Assembly (NCBI GenBank): GCA_030697165.1
Contig: JAUYQQ010000019.1
Coordinates: forward strand, 186,001 to 250,000
Direction: 5' to 3'
DNA: 64,000 nucleotides
From: Acidobacteriota bacterium
GTDB taxonomy: Bacteria > Acidobacteriota > Vicinamibacteria > Vicinamibacterales > UBA2999
In this document: positions 54,228 to 64,000 of the stretch, piece by piece
Numbering within the stretch: the first letter of the stretch is position 1
Layout: the number at the start of each line of letters is the position of its first letter
Position numbers and translations under genes: made by a program
Notes under the pieces: model-generated
The model's input: only the letters and a program-made list of their open reading frames with translations
Database searches by the model: none
What the model was told of the DNA's origin: nothing

Positions 54228-55004
54228 ATGATGGCCAAATCGAAGCTGGCACTGGTCTTCGGCGTGACCCTGCCACTGGTCGCGGTCGCCGCGTTTCTGA
54301 GCCCGCGGGGCCAGGACTTTGCCGAGCGCCTCGCTGAAAATCGCCGTTGCTGCCAGCTTCCGTTCACGCGGGCTTTCGCCATCGCGCTCAAGGAGACGCA
54401 GGGCAACCCGCCCTACCCGTCGGAGATCGGCCAGGACAAGTGGGTGGCAGAAGCGATGTTCCCGGACGTAACCGACGGCGTGTTCCTGGATGTCGGCTCC
54501 GGACATGGCCAGATCGGCTCGAACACGCGCGCGCTCGAAGATCGCGGGTGGACCGGCTTCTGCGTTGACCCCTTCCCGGTCGCCATGAACGGCCGTACCT
54601 GCCGGATGATCACGGAGGTCGTGTCGAACGAAGCCGGCAAGAAGGTGCAGTTCCATACCCACGACGGACTGGGCGGCATTGCCGACACGCTCGGCAAGTG
54701 GAAGGCCGAGGCGGTGAAGGCCCCCGCCGTGGAAATGACCACGGTCACGCTGGCCGAGGTGCTCAAGGGCGCCGGCGCGCCGGGCTTCATTCACTTCCTG
54801 AGCCTCGACATCGAGGGCGCGGAGCTCGACGCGCTGCGCGGCATCCCCTTCGACACGTACCGATTCGGCGCCATGGCGATCGAGCACAACGAGGAAGAAC
54901 CGAAGCGCGCCGACATCATCACGTTCCTCGCGACGCACGGCTACCAGCGCGTCCATACCTACAAGCAGGACGACTATTTCGCGCCGGTTACGCAGCGCGA
55001 CTAG
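54228..55004 (+). CDS. Membrane-anchored FkbM-family methyltransferase
   Basis: A 258-residue SAM-dependent O-methyltransferase. An N-terminal hydrophobic anchor (LALVFGVTLPLVAVAAFLS) is followed by motif I VFLDVGSGHGQIGSNT, FCVDPFP, and the FkbM-type IHFLSLDIEGAELDALRG. These enzymes methylate sugars and polyketides. The start is one of two adjacent ATGs (54228 or 54231). It converges on the small gene at 55020. Confidence 0.88.
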   Translation: MMAKSKLALVFGVTLPLVAVAAFLSPRGQDFAERLAENRRCCQLPFTRAFAIALKETQGNPPYPSEIGQDKWVAEAMFPDVTDGVFLDVGSGHGQIGSNTRALEDRGWTGFCVDPFPVAMNGRTCRMITEVVSNEAGKKVQFHTHDGLGGIADTLGKWKAEAVKAPAVEMTTVTLAEVLKGAGAPGFIHFLSLDIEGAELDALRGIPFDTYRFGAMAIEHNEEEPKRADIITFLATHGYQRVHTYKQDDYFAPVTQRD

Positions 55005-55019
55005 CCAGGTGGAGCCTCG

Positions 55020-55247
55020 CTAGGATTCGGGAGGACGCTCGCTGCGGCGCGCCTTGTAGACGTCGCAGTCTTCGCAATTGCGGAGGTCGAACTCGTAGCG
55101 AACGACCGGCCAATACATGGGGTGGGCGCAGTAGACCAGTTCGCCGTCAACGATGGTGTGCGAGCCGAGGTCCTCGGGCAGGTCACCGGTGCGCCGGCCG
55201 TACCAGCAGGTGCGGTGGCGTTGCTCAGGCTCCACAGGGGCGATCAT
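55020..55247 (-). CDS. Small cysteine-containing hypothetical protein
   Basis: A 75-residue protein with Cys residues at 14, 40, 58 and 61 (TCWYGRR; YCAHPMYW; NCEDCDVYK). It may bind a metal. No family is recognised. ATG at 55247; an upstream extension of the frame to 55622 is antisense to yggX and unlikely. Moderate confidence that this is a real gene. Confidence 0.55.
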   Translation of the reverse strand: MIAPVEPEQRHRTCWYGRRTGDLPEDLGSHTIVDGELVYCAHPMYWPVVRYEFDLRNCEDCDVYKARRSERPPES

Positions 55248-55301
55248 AGCCGGGATCACTCCCGGTCGCGACGGAGTAAGATTGGAGCGGAGGCGCCAGC
55301 A

Positions 55302-55631
55302 ATGAGTATGTGTGGAGGACCGACCGGTCCACCTGACCAGCCGGTCACCAACAAGTCGGGACGGACGGTGTTTTGCGTGAAGTTCCAGAAGGATCTTCCC
55401 GGACTCGATGCGGCCCCCTGGCCCGGCGAGATTGGCCAGCGCGTCTACGAGAACGTGTCGGCCCAGGCCTGGAAGCTCTGGGAGGAACGCCAGAAGATGA
55501 TTCTCAACGAGTACCGTTTGATGCCCTGGCAGAAAGAAGGCCAGGAAATGATTCGGACCCACATGGAGGACTTCTTCTTCGGCGCCGGCTCTGCGCTGCC
55601 GCCCGACTTCGTACCCCAGCAATCGAAATAA
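55302..55631 (+). CDS. yggX: Fe(II)-trafficking protein YggX family
   Basis: A 109-residue small cytoplasmic protein that protects iron-sulfur clusters from oxidants. RTVFCVKFQKDLPGLDA, then WPGEIGQRVYENVSAQAWKL and RLMPWQKEGQEMIRTHMEDF are the family blocks. The conserved Cys (VFC) is present. It has about 20 extra N-terminal residues (MSMCGGPTGPPDQPVTNKSG), including a further Cys. ATG at 55302; ATG at 55308 is an alternative. It converges with the ATP-grasp gene without a gap. Confidence 0.93.
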   Translation: MSMCGGPTGPPDQPVTNKSGRTVFCVKFQKDLPGLDAAPWPGEIGQRVYENVSAQAWKLWEERQKMILNEYRLMPWQKEGQEMIRTHMEDFFFGAGSALPPDFVPQQSK

Positions 55632-56903
55632 CTACTGCGGCAAGACCTCGAGCCACGGCTCGATCGAGACCACCAGCCGGCCGTGTGCCTCGCGCACCGA
55701 CTGCTCCGCCGCTTCCGGCGTCGGCCCGTGCGCGAAGATGAACCCAAGGTAGCTGGCCCCTTCCGGCAGTGCGACCAGGTGCTGATCGGGCTTGGCCGTC
55801 ACCAGCACATCATCAACGCCGGCCACGGCCTTCGCCGCGTCCACGCCGGCCACCCCGCGGAATACGCCGCTGCGCGCAATCGGCATCATCATCACCGCCG
55901 AGGCCTCGGGCTCGCGCTGCCACTCGCCCCGCGGCTCGCCGAGCGCCAGCCGCAGCAACAGGTGTTCGAGACCGACCGGCGGCTCGCCCGGCTTCACGAA
56001 TCGCAACGCCTTCGCGCACAGCCCGCCGATTGGCCGGGCCGCCACTTCCATGACATACACGCCACTGCTGTTGACGCGGCACTCGGCGTGCACCGGGCCA
56101 TGGTGCAGGCCGATGGCCTGCGCCGCGCGCCCGACCACTTCTTGAATCTGCCGCTGCACTGCGGCGTCGGCACGGGAAGGGGTCACGTAGATCGTCTCTT
56201 CGAAGAACGGGCCGTCCAGCGGATCCGGCTTGTCGAACACCGCCAAGGTGTGCAGCCGGCCGTGTTCCATCACGCCTTCGAGCGCGTACTCGGCGCCGGG
56301 AATGTACGACTCGATCTGGATGACGTCGGCCTCGGCGTCACGAAGGTCCCGCACGTCACTCGACCCCAGCAGCCGCCGCACCCGCGCAAACGCCGTCACG
56401 AAACTCATCGCATCATCGGCGCGGATCACTCCGCGGCTGGCCGACAGCACGGTCGGCTTGATGACCACGGGAAACGACACCCGCGCGAGCAGGGTCGCTG
56501 GATCGGTGGCGGCCGGCACGGTGAAGAACGCGGGCACCGGCAACCCTGCCGCGCGAAGCCGCTCGCGCGACAACCGCTTGTCGCAAGCGATGGCCGCGGC
56601 GGCTGGCGGGTGGCCCGGCAGGCCCAGCAGCCGGGCGAGGTGCGCAGCCATCACGCTGGGGCGGTCACCCACGACCAGCACCCCCGACACGGGCCGGGCC
56701 TCGAGCGCCTTCAGGACGACATCCACCGATCGCCACTCCTCGTGAAAGCGAACCGGAATCGCGCCGTCGCGCCACGGGTCGTCGAGGTGATCGCAACGGT
56801 CGGTGGCATAGACCAGCTCGATGTCCAATGCCGCAGCCGCCTCGGCGAACATGCGGGTCTGGTAGCCGGTCGTCGTCGCCAGCAACAGAATCCTTGAACT
56901 CAT
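55632..56903 (-). CDS. ATP-grasp domain enzyme coupled to the radical SAM selenoprotein
   Basis: A 423-residue ATP-grasp ligase of the carbamoyl-phosphate-synthase-like type. N-terminal Rossmann part (SSRILLLATTTGYQTRMFAE), ATP-binding Lys in FPVVIKPTVLSASRGV, metal-binding VHAECRVNSSGVYVMEVAAR, and a C-terminal lid domain. ATP-grasp enzymes form amide bonds via acyl phosphates. ATG at 56903 overlaps the extended stop of the radical SAM gene as ATGA. The alternative TTG at 56939 would overlap the TGA now read as Sec. The substrate is unknown; it probably acts in the same pathway as the radical SAM protein. Confidence 0.9.
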   Translation of the reverse strand: MSSRILLLATTTGYQTRMFAEAAAALDIELVYATDRCDHLDDPWRDGAIPVRFHEEWRSVDVVLKALEARPVSGVLVVGDRPSVMAAHLARLLGLPGHPPAAAAIACDKRLSRERLRAAGLPVPAFFTVPAATDPATLLARVSFPVVIKPTVLSASRGVIRADDAMSFVTAFARVRRLLGSSDVRDLRDAEADVIQIESYIPGAEYALEGVMEHGRLHTLAVFDKPDPLDGPFFEETIYVTPSRADAAVQRQIQEVVGRAAQAIGLHHGPVHAECRVNSSGVYVMEVAARPIGGLCAKALRFVKPGEPPVGLEHLLLRLALGEPRGEWQREPEASAVMMMPIARSGVFRGVAGVDAAKAVAGVDDVLVTAKPDQHLVALPEGASYLGFIFAHGPTPEAAEQSVREAHGRLVVSIEPWLEVLPQ

Positions 56904-58237
56904 AGCAGAGCCACCTGCTCTGCGGTGGGCTCCGCTCAACAGTACCAGGGTTCGTTCAGGTAAGGAACGTCGGTGCGAAGGCGCGGGGCCGAGGCCAGCG
57001 CCATCATCTGCTGCTGAAGTTCATCGACGCGCGGATCGGGGTGGCGCCACGGGAAGGTCAAGGTCTTCTGGTCGAAGGGACCAATGACCTGCTGGATGTC
57101 TTCCAGTTCCAGCAGCCGCGATTGCCATGTCACCAGGAGGCGAATGCCCCATTGGATCGGCGAGACGTGCGACGTGAGGCCGGCTGCCTCGACCACCTCC
57201 TGCAAGTCGCGATAGCCCTCGAGCGTGGTCCACGGCGTGAACGCCACGAACGTGGGAACCAGCGTCAGCCCTTCGTCCCGGCACAAGGCGGCGGCCGCCA
57301 GAAAGCCGGCGCGCGTATGTCCCTTCTCGAGTTTCGCCAGCACCTCATCATCGACCGACTCCACCGCGCTCGTCACGAACAGGCAGCCGGTCCGCGACAG
57401 TACCGGTAGCAGCTCGCGGTGCTGCAGCAGGTGCTCCACCTTGATGATCACATCGTAGGTGACGGCCGGGAACGCCGCGTGCAGCGCCTCGACCAGCCTG
57501 CGCGCGTGCGTCGGGCCGTTGAAGAAATCGGGATCGCCAAACGTGATGTGCGTTGCGCCGCCGGCCACCAGGGCCGCCACGTCGGCCATCACGACCTCGA
57601 TCGGCACGACCCGGAACTGACCGTCGTAGACCGGCACGATCGGACAATGACGGCAGCGATGCTTGCACCCGCGCGTGGCATCGGTGGCGCCGACGACCTT
57701 GCGGCTGCCGTCCGGCATCTGCAAGCTGGCATAACGGTCGAGCGCCGGCAGGCCGGAACGGTCAGGCTGAATGAACGCCAAGCGTGCCAGGGGTGCCAGA
57801 GGTGCCAGGGGTGCCAAAGGTGCCAGGGTGCCGGGTGCCAGGGTGCCGAGTGCCGGCGTGCGTAGTGCCGGCGTGCGTAGTGCCACAGCGGCAGCTACCA
57901 GTTCCTCTTCGCTTTCGGGCCCGAGCACGATCGACACCCCGTGTTCGCGCAACAGGGCTTCGTTCAGCGGCGCATACAAGCCGTATGCGGCGATCGTCAG
58001 TGATGGATCGATGGCGCGCAGGCGGGCGATCACCGGCAGGGCCAGTCGCGTCGCCGTGTGCATGGGCAGGTATAACGCCGCGAGGCCGGCACCGGTCATG
58101 ACGTCCGGCGAGAGCTTGTCGCGCGACAGGTCGATGCACCTCACCTCGAACCCGGCCCGCTTCAACCACGCCGCCGGCGACGCCAGGCCGAACGGCTGGC
58201 GGCCGAGGTCGAAGGTGCTCAGCAGGACGACGCGCAC
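56900..58237 (-). CDS. CUAEP-tail radical SAM selenoprotein with B12-type N-terminal domain
   Basis: Radical SAM enzyme, 445 residues when the TGA at 56936-56938 is read as selenocysteine; conventional reading stops after 433 residues at NEPWYC. The extension reads Cys-Sec-Ala-Glu-Pro then TAEQVALL. This matches the tail of the family called CUAEP/CCAEP-tail radical SAM (seleno)protein. The extended stop overlaps the ATP-grasp ATG as ATGA, which supports read-through. N-terminal residues about 1-110 resemble a cobalamin-binding-type domain (LLSTFDLGRQPFG); the cluster motif is TRGCKHRCRHCP (CxxxCxxC). Between them is an Ala-Pro-Leu repeat linker from a minisatellite. GTG start at 58237. The reaction is unknown. 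Confidence 0.88.
56905..56923 (-). promoter_or_regulatory. Putative bacterial SECIS hairpin
   Basis: On the minus strand GCAGAGC and GCTCTGC form a perfect 7-bp stem around the loop AGGTG. It starts 12 bases after the TGA at 56936-56938. The E. coli fdhF element has its apical stem about 11 bases after the TGA and a GGU in the loop; here the loop holds GGU too. Confidence 0.75.
57783..57892 (+). repeat. GTGCC-based minisatellite in the radical SAM gene
   Basis: Plus-strand units of GTGCCAGGG, GTGCCAGAG, GTGCCAAAG and the like, then longer GTGCCGGCGTGCGTA units. On the coding (minus) strand they give LAPLAPLAPLAPLA and LRTPALRTPALGT. The same GTGCCNNRG unit is found in the HerA-like gene at 16551-16613. 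Confidence 0.85.
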
Positions 58238-58264
58238 GCGAGCGATCTTACCTTGATGCGGCCG

Positions 58265-59764
<1,500 letters not shown>

Positions 59765-59811
59765 ATGCGAAGCGTATTCTATCCCTGAGCTCACCCACTG
59801 GGCGATGACCG

Positions 59812-62800
59812 GTGAGGCGGCGATTACTGTATCCTGTGCCCCTCCGGACAGGCCGATTGCCCCAGCCAGCCTCGCTCGCCAGCTTCGTGCCCCGCGAAAT
59901 CGGCTACGCCCTGGCCGAGGGGACAACACTGAGTCCGCGGACCACCGGCGCCGCGCTCGTCGCCGACATTTCCGGCTTCACGCCATTGACGGCCACGCTC
60001 GCCGCGCAGCTCGGCCCGACCCGGGCGGCCGAAGAGCTCGTTTATCACCTTGACGGGGTCTTCGAGCTGCTCGTCAACGAGATCCACCGCTATCGAGGCA
60101 GCGTCATCGGGTTTGCCGGGGATGCTGTCACCTGCTGGTTCGACGGCGGCGCCGAGCCCGAGGAACGAGCCGCCGCGCGGGCGGTCGCCGCGGCAACCGG
60201 CATTCGTGACGCCCTGCGTGATCGTCACATTACTTCGCCGAGCGGCCAGGTGTTCCCGATCAGGGTCAAGGCCGCGATCGCGACCGGGCCGGCCAGCCGC
60301 TTCCTGGTGGGCGACCCGGCGCATCAGAAGTTCGAAGTCATCGCCGGCGCCATCATGGATCGCACGGCGCGCGTCGAACGGACGATCACCAGCGGCGAAG
60401 TTGGCGTATCCGCCGAGGTCGCCGAACTGCTACAGGCGCAACTGCAGATCAGCGAGTGGCGCACCGGCCCGCACGACGCGCCGGTGGCCATCATCAGCCG
60501 GCTGGCCAGGCCCGTGACGCCAGACCCCTGGCCCGCCGAACCGCGCCTCGATGAGGCCGGCGTCCGTCCGTGGATGGTCAAGGACGTGCTCGAACGCCTC
60601 ACCCGCGGGGAAGAAGCGCTGATGGGCGGCTTCCGGCGCGTGGCCGCCCTCTTCGTCACACTCGGCGGCATCGACTACGACCACGACCCAGATGCCGGCC
60701 GCAAACTCGACGCCTTCGTGCGATTCGTTCAAGAGGTTCTTGCCGCCTACGACGGACACCTTGTTGACCTGACGATGGGTGACAAAGGCAGCTATCTGTT
60801 TGCGGCCTTTGGCGCGCTCAGGACGCACGAGGATGATGCGCGGCGCGCGGTGACGGCGGCACTGGCGCTGCGAGGCTCTGGAGGAGATGCCGACAGACCC
60901 GATGCTGTTCGCATGGGTATTGCTCACGCCCAGGTCTATGTTGGCGCCTATGGCTGTGCGGCACGCCGAACCTTTGGCATCGTGGGACGCGAGGTCATCG
61001 TCGCGGCCCGGTTGATGGGCAAAGCCGAGGCCGGGCAGACACTGGTCACTGCCGACATCGCGAAGGCCTCGGAACGCTCGCACCGGTTCGATCAGCTGGG
61101 GCCGATGCTCCTTAGTGGCCTGCAAGGTCCCCGAGAGGTTCACCTGCTGCAGGGCGAATCCGACGCGCCGTACCATGCCACCACCAGCTCGACCCCCATG
61201 GTCGGCCGACACCGCGAGGTGGCGCTGATTCGTGATGCCCTGGCTCGCCCCTCCGCCACTCCCGGCGCGCGCGCCGCACGCCTCGTCATCGAGGCCAACG
61301 CCGGCATGGGCAAGTCCACCCTGCTGCAGGCGACCCGGCTCGTCGCCGAGGCCAGTGGCGTCCGCCTGCTCTCCGGCGGCGCCGACGCCATCCGCCGATC
61401 AACGGCGTATCACGCGTGGCGACAGGTGTTCCGCTCGGTGTTCGGCCTTTCCGATCGTCGCATGGGGAGACCGGAAGAGCCCGGCCTGGCCGAGCGGCAC
61501 TGCCGCGAGCGGCTGGGCGCCATGGGCGCCGAGTGGGAGCGCCTGGCGCCGCTGCTCAATCCCGTTCTCGGGTTGTCGATTCCCGATAATCGAACGACCC
61601 GCGCGATGGCGGGCCAGGTTCGGGCCGACAATGCTCACGACCTGTTGATCCGGGTACTGCAGGCCGAGAGCGACCAAGGGGCCGTCGTCCTGTTCGTCGA
61701 GGATCTGCATTGGTTCGACTCGGCGTCGGCGGCGCTGCTGCGTCTCGCCGCTCGCGACCTGTCTCGCATTCCCATCATCGCGACCCGCCGCCTCAGCACC
61801 GAGATCTCGCACGGGTGGCAGGTGGCACCGGATGCGCAGATCATTGTTGTCGGTCCGCTCAGTGATACCGAAACCGACGAACTGCTGCGCGGCGTGCTCG
61901 CGGTAGACTCCATTCCGGCCGACCTGACGCGCTGGATTCTGGAACGCGCCGAAGGGTCGCCGTTCTTCACTCGAGAATTGGCGTTGGCCCTTCGCGACGC
62001 AGGCGCCGTGACCATCGAGGGTCGCGCCTGCCGGCTGGCGCGCACGGTCACGGAGCTCACGAAACAGGACTTTCCCGACACCGTTCAGGGAGTCATCGGC
62101 AGCCGCCTGGACCGGCTGCCGTCACAGCAGCAAACGGCGGTGAGGGTGGCGAGCGTAATCGGGCGCCTGTTCGCCATCAGGTTGCTCGGCGACGTCTACC
62201 CCGTTACCGAAGATCGACCGGGCCTGCCTGAGTCCCTCGCCGGCCTGAAGACCGCGGAGATTGCGCAGCCAGTTGGCGCCGCCGTCGAGCCGTCGTATCT
62301 GTTCAGTCATGCGCTGATCCAGGAAGTGGCCTACGCCGGTCTGCTGCACCAGCAACGGGCGTCACTGCATCTCGCGATTGGAGAATGGATCGAGCGGCAC
62401 CCCTCCGGCGATGCCGGCACCGACGTGCCCTTGCTGGCTCACCACTTCGCCCACGCCGCTCGGGAGGAACGGACCTCGAGCACCGTTCGCAGCAAGGCGC
62501 TGAAGTACCTTGGCGACGCTGGGGCACAGGCGTTGAAGGCGTATATCAACACCGAGGCGGTCCGGTTCTTCCACGAAGCCCTCGACCTGGCCGGTAGCGA
62601 GGCCGCGCCCGACGCGCTGCGGTGGCATGCGGGCCTCGCCCACGCGCACATGGCGCTGGGCGAATTCGGCGCGTGCCGGCAGCACGCCCGCACGGCCCTC
62701 GACCTGCTGAACATGCCCTTTCCCGCTGGCAAGGCTGGCGTCGCCCGACAGACCATCGGCGAGCTGGCGCGGCTCCTCTGGCGGATGACCCGCCGGCGGT

Positions 62801-63885
62801 CGGTCTTTCCGGTGAACGGCCAAGCCCAACCGGCAGGTAGCGACCAGGGGAATCCCGAGAACCCCATGCAACTGCTGCGGGTGTTCTCCAAGTCGCTGTT
62901 CCACCAGAACGACGCCCTCGGCATGCTGTGCTGCAATCTCCGCAGCCTCAACCTCGCGGACGAGGCCGGCACGGTTCCGGAGGTCGCGATCTGCTATGGC
63001 CACGCGATGATGTCCCTGGCGGTGTTCAGAATGCCCGTCCAGGCCAAGCGGTTCGGCGAACGCGCCATGCGCATTGCCCGGGACTGCCAAAGTCCGGCGA
63101 CCCTGGTCTCCCTCTACATTGCCCAGGCCCTGGTCGAACTGGGCTACGCCAACTGGAACGCCGCGTGTACCCACCTGGAAGACGCCGTGAAACACGCAAC
63201 CGAACTGGGTGACGACTGGCAGCTCGGTGAGGCCCAGGCGGTGCTGGCCGATATCGCGCTCTTTCGCGGCGACTTCCCGGAAGCGGCGCTCCGTTACGGT
63301 GAGGTCGAGGTGAATGCCGAGCGGCGTGGCCTGGACGTTCAGAAAGCCTGGTGCGCGCGACCCGCCGTCGCCGAAGCCCTGCAGACGGGACACTGGGACG
63401 AAGCACTGGTGCACCTGGCGCGCCAGCGCACGCTCATCGACGAGATGTCGGATCCGCTGATTCGTATTGATGCGCTCGGCTTCGAGGCACTGGCTCACGT
63501 GGGTAAGGGCGATGACCAGGCGGCACTGGACTGTATTGCGGCGGCCCACGCCTTGATCCCCACCGTGTCGCCGCCAGTCGCATATCCGCGCTACCTTGGT
63601 TATCGCAGTCTCGGCGAGGCCTGCCTCACGCTGCTCGACCGCGACCCGGCCTCCGCGGCACGGCGGAAGCTGGCGCGCGAGGCGGTCGGGTATGTCTCTT
63701 CTTATGCCAGCGGCTTTGCCTTTGCCCGGCCTCGCGCTCATTTGCTGAGCGGCTGGTACCACGGCCTGCTGGGACACCACCGCCGCGCCAGGAAAGACCT
63801 CGCGACCGGCGCGCAGCTCGCCACGGCGCTCGGCATGCAGCCCGAGATCGCCCTGGCCCACGCGCTGATGCCCCGATTTCAGTGA
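59812..63885 (+). CDS. Soluble adenylyl-cyclase-like protein: two cyclase domains, AAA-type ATPase, TPRs
   Basis: A 1357-residue protein with the layout of mammalian soluble adenylyl cyclase. Domain 1 (about 40-235) has metal-binding Asp52 in VADISGFTPLT and Asp104 in GFAGDAV. Domain 2 (about 265-440) has MGDKGSYLFAAFG and IVGREVIVAARLM. The usual Lys before FAGD in domain 1 is Gly here (VIGFAGDA), so cyclase activity is plausible but unproven. A P-loop ATPase follows: Walker A ANAGMGKS (about 496-503), Walker B VVLFVEDLHWFD (about 626). The rest (about 850-1357) is helical with TPR-like repeats. GTG at 59812 is the longest start; a TATCCT box at 59830-59835 makes a later start possible. The output is unknown. 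Confidence 0.9.
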   Translation: MRRRLLYPVPLRTGRLPQPASLASFVPREIGYALAEGTTLSPRTTGAALVADISGFTPLTATLAAQLGPTRAAEELVYHLDGVFELLVNEIHRYRGSVIGFAGDAVTCWFDGGAEPEERAAARAVAAATGIRDALRDRHITSPSGQVFPIRVKAAIATGPASRFLVGDPAHQKFEVIAGAIMDRTARVERTITSGEVGVSAEVAELLQAQLQISEWRTGPHDAPVAIISRLARPVTPDPWPAEPRLDEAGVRPWMVKDVLERLTRGEEALMGGFRRVAALFVTLGGIDYDHDPDAGRKLDAFVRFVQEVLAAYDGHLVDLTMGDKGSYLFAAFGALRTHEDDARRAVTAALALRGSGGDADRPDAVRMGIAHAQVYVGAYGCAARRTFGIVGREVIVAARLMGKAEAGQTLVTADIAKASERSHRFDQLGPMLLSGLQGPREVHLLQGESDAPYHATTSSTPMVGRHREVALIRDALARPSATPGARAARLVIEANAGMGKSTLLQATRLVAEASGVRLLSGGADAIRRSTAYHAWRQVFRSVFGLSDRRMGRPEEPGLAERHCRERLGAMGAEWERLAPLLNPVLGLSIPDNRTTRAMAGQVRADNAHDLLIRVLQAESDQGAVVLFVEDLHWFDSASAALLRLAARDLSRIPIIATRRLSTEISHGWQVAPDAQIIVVGPLSDTETDELLRGVLAVDSIPADLTRWILERAEGSPFFTRELALALRDAGAVTIEGRACRLARTVTELTKQDFPDTVQGVIGSRLDRLPSQQQTAVRVASVIGRLFAIRLLGDVYPVTEDRPGLPESLAGLKTAEIAQPVGAAVEPSYLFSHALIQEVAYAGLLHQQRASLHLAIGEWIERHPSGDAGTDVPLLAHHFAHAAREERTSSTVRSKALKYLGDAGAQALKAYINTEAVRFFHEALDLAGSEAAPDALRWHAGLAHAHMALGEFGACRQHARTALDLLNMPFPAGKAGVARQTIGELARLLWRMTRRRSVFPVNGQAQPAGSDQGNPENPMQLLRVFSKSLFHQNDALGMLCCNLRSLNLADEAGTVPEVAICYGHAMMSLAVFRMPVQAKRFGERAMRIARDCQSPATLVSLYIAQALVELGYANWNAACTHLEDAVKHATELGDDWQLGEAQAVLADIALFRGDFPEAALRYGEVEVNAERRGLDVQKAWCARPAVAEALQTGHWDEALVHLARQRTLIDEMSDPLIRIDALGFEALAHVGKGDDQAALDCIAAAHALIPTVSPPVAYPRYLGYRSLGEACLTLLDRDPASAARRKLAREAVGYVSSYASGFAFARPRAHLLSGWYHGLLGHHRRARKDLATGAQLATALGMQPEIALAHALMPRFQ

Positions 63886-63901
63886 AGCTTCCCGACTCGC
63901 C

Positions 63902-64000
63902 TCAACGCGTGTGGCACACGCCGCAGGCGATCTCAGACTGAAAGTTCATGGCCGGCTCGGTGACGTCAAGCCGGCCACTGTCAGCGATGAACTTCTGGCT
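63902..64000 (-). CDS. C-terminal end of a c-type cytochrome (5' end outside window)
   Basis: Only the last 32 codons are in the window, read on the minus strand from position 64000. They end SEIACGVCHTR then TGA. CGVCH is a CxxCH haem c attachment site placed almost at the C-terminus, as in multihaem cytochromes. The rest lies beyond the window, so the class cannot be named. Confidence 0.7.
   Translation of the reverse strand, partial: SQKFIADSGRLDVTEPAMNFQSEIACGVCHTR

Noticed and set aside
56936-56939. Reading the TGA as a normal stop with a TTG start for the ATP-grasp gene at 56939
   Set aside because: TTG overlap is possible, but the Sec reading explains the CUAEP tail, the hairpin and the ATGA overlap at 56903 together.

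Overview
The window looks like a chromosomal segment of an Acidobacteriota bacterium, most likely of the Vicinamibacteria type. This is inferred from the gene families, not from a marker gene. GC is high, and several families are typical of that phylum: a VWA-domain secreted protein of the acidobacterial type (7158-9242), a large duplicated orphan MacB/FtsX permease (31752-34199), a carboxypeptidase-regulatory-domain TonB-dependent receptor (36032-38956), and Ser/Thr kinases fused to TPR arrays (44765-47329, 47756-50326). No phage, insertion sequence, CRISPR array or rRNA is visible. Genes are densely packed with many ATGA/GTGA/TTGA overlaps, and no gene-free stretch exceeds 300 bases.

Layout. 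1-3569: LytS/LytTR two-component pair, two tandem signal peptidases I and a cation diffusion facilitator. 3697-5940 (minus): hydroxyacid dehydrogenase, moaC and rex, separated by low-complexity AGTTG-type repeats. 6027-9242: two secreted proteins. 9319-12392: a three-gene operon of HemN/HemW-like radical SAM enzyme, flavin halogenase-like enzyme and hotdog thioesterase. 12360-14317 (minus): DUF4126 membrane protein, plsC, CarD-type regulator. 14527-18359: exported methyltransferase, HerA-like ATPase and a BACON-like lipoprotein. 18418-19200: a VapBC-type toxin-antitoxin with a palindromic operator, then tRNA-Leu(CAA). 19428-24656 (minus): CoA-transferase, creatininase-family protein, an unusual beta-lactamase/beta-propeller/RidA fusion, and a zinc-ribbon protein. 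24718-31574: SDR, phosphotransferase, response regulator, envelope proteins, a metallopeptidase, a divergent IMPDH-family enzyme and a PagL-like lipid A deacylase. 31752-38956: ADOP permease, RRM RNA-binding protein, SLOG-like protein, TonB-dependent receptor. 39112-44321: DUF1572, Gfo/Idh/MocA, ispG, GNAT, D-aminoacylase family. 44322-50326 (minus): two copies of a kinase plus small-protein module. 50389-53685: NDH-2 and a molybdopterin oxidoreductase, divergent. 53822-58237: KGG protein, FkbM methyltransferase, YggX, ATP-grasp enzyme and a radical SAM selenoprotein. 58265-64000: POT transporter, a soluble-adenylyl-cyclase-like giant protein, and the tail of a c-type cytochrome.

The strongest discovery is at 56900-58237. 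The radical SAM gene appears to stop at a TGA at 56936-56938, but reading that TGA as selenocysteine gives a Cys-Sec-Ala-Glu-Pro tail. A 7-bp hairpin with a GGU-containing apical loop lies 12 nt after the TGA, and the extended frame ends in a perfect ATGA overlap with the downstream ATP-grasp gene. Other points worth following are the beta-lactamase/propeller/RidA fusion, the halogenase operon, the duplicated kinase/small-protein modules, the sAC-like protein, and several families of short repeats that fill intergenic gaps and also invade coding sequences.
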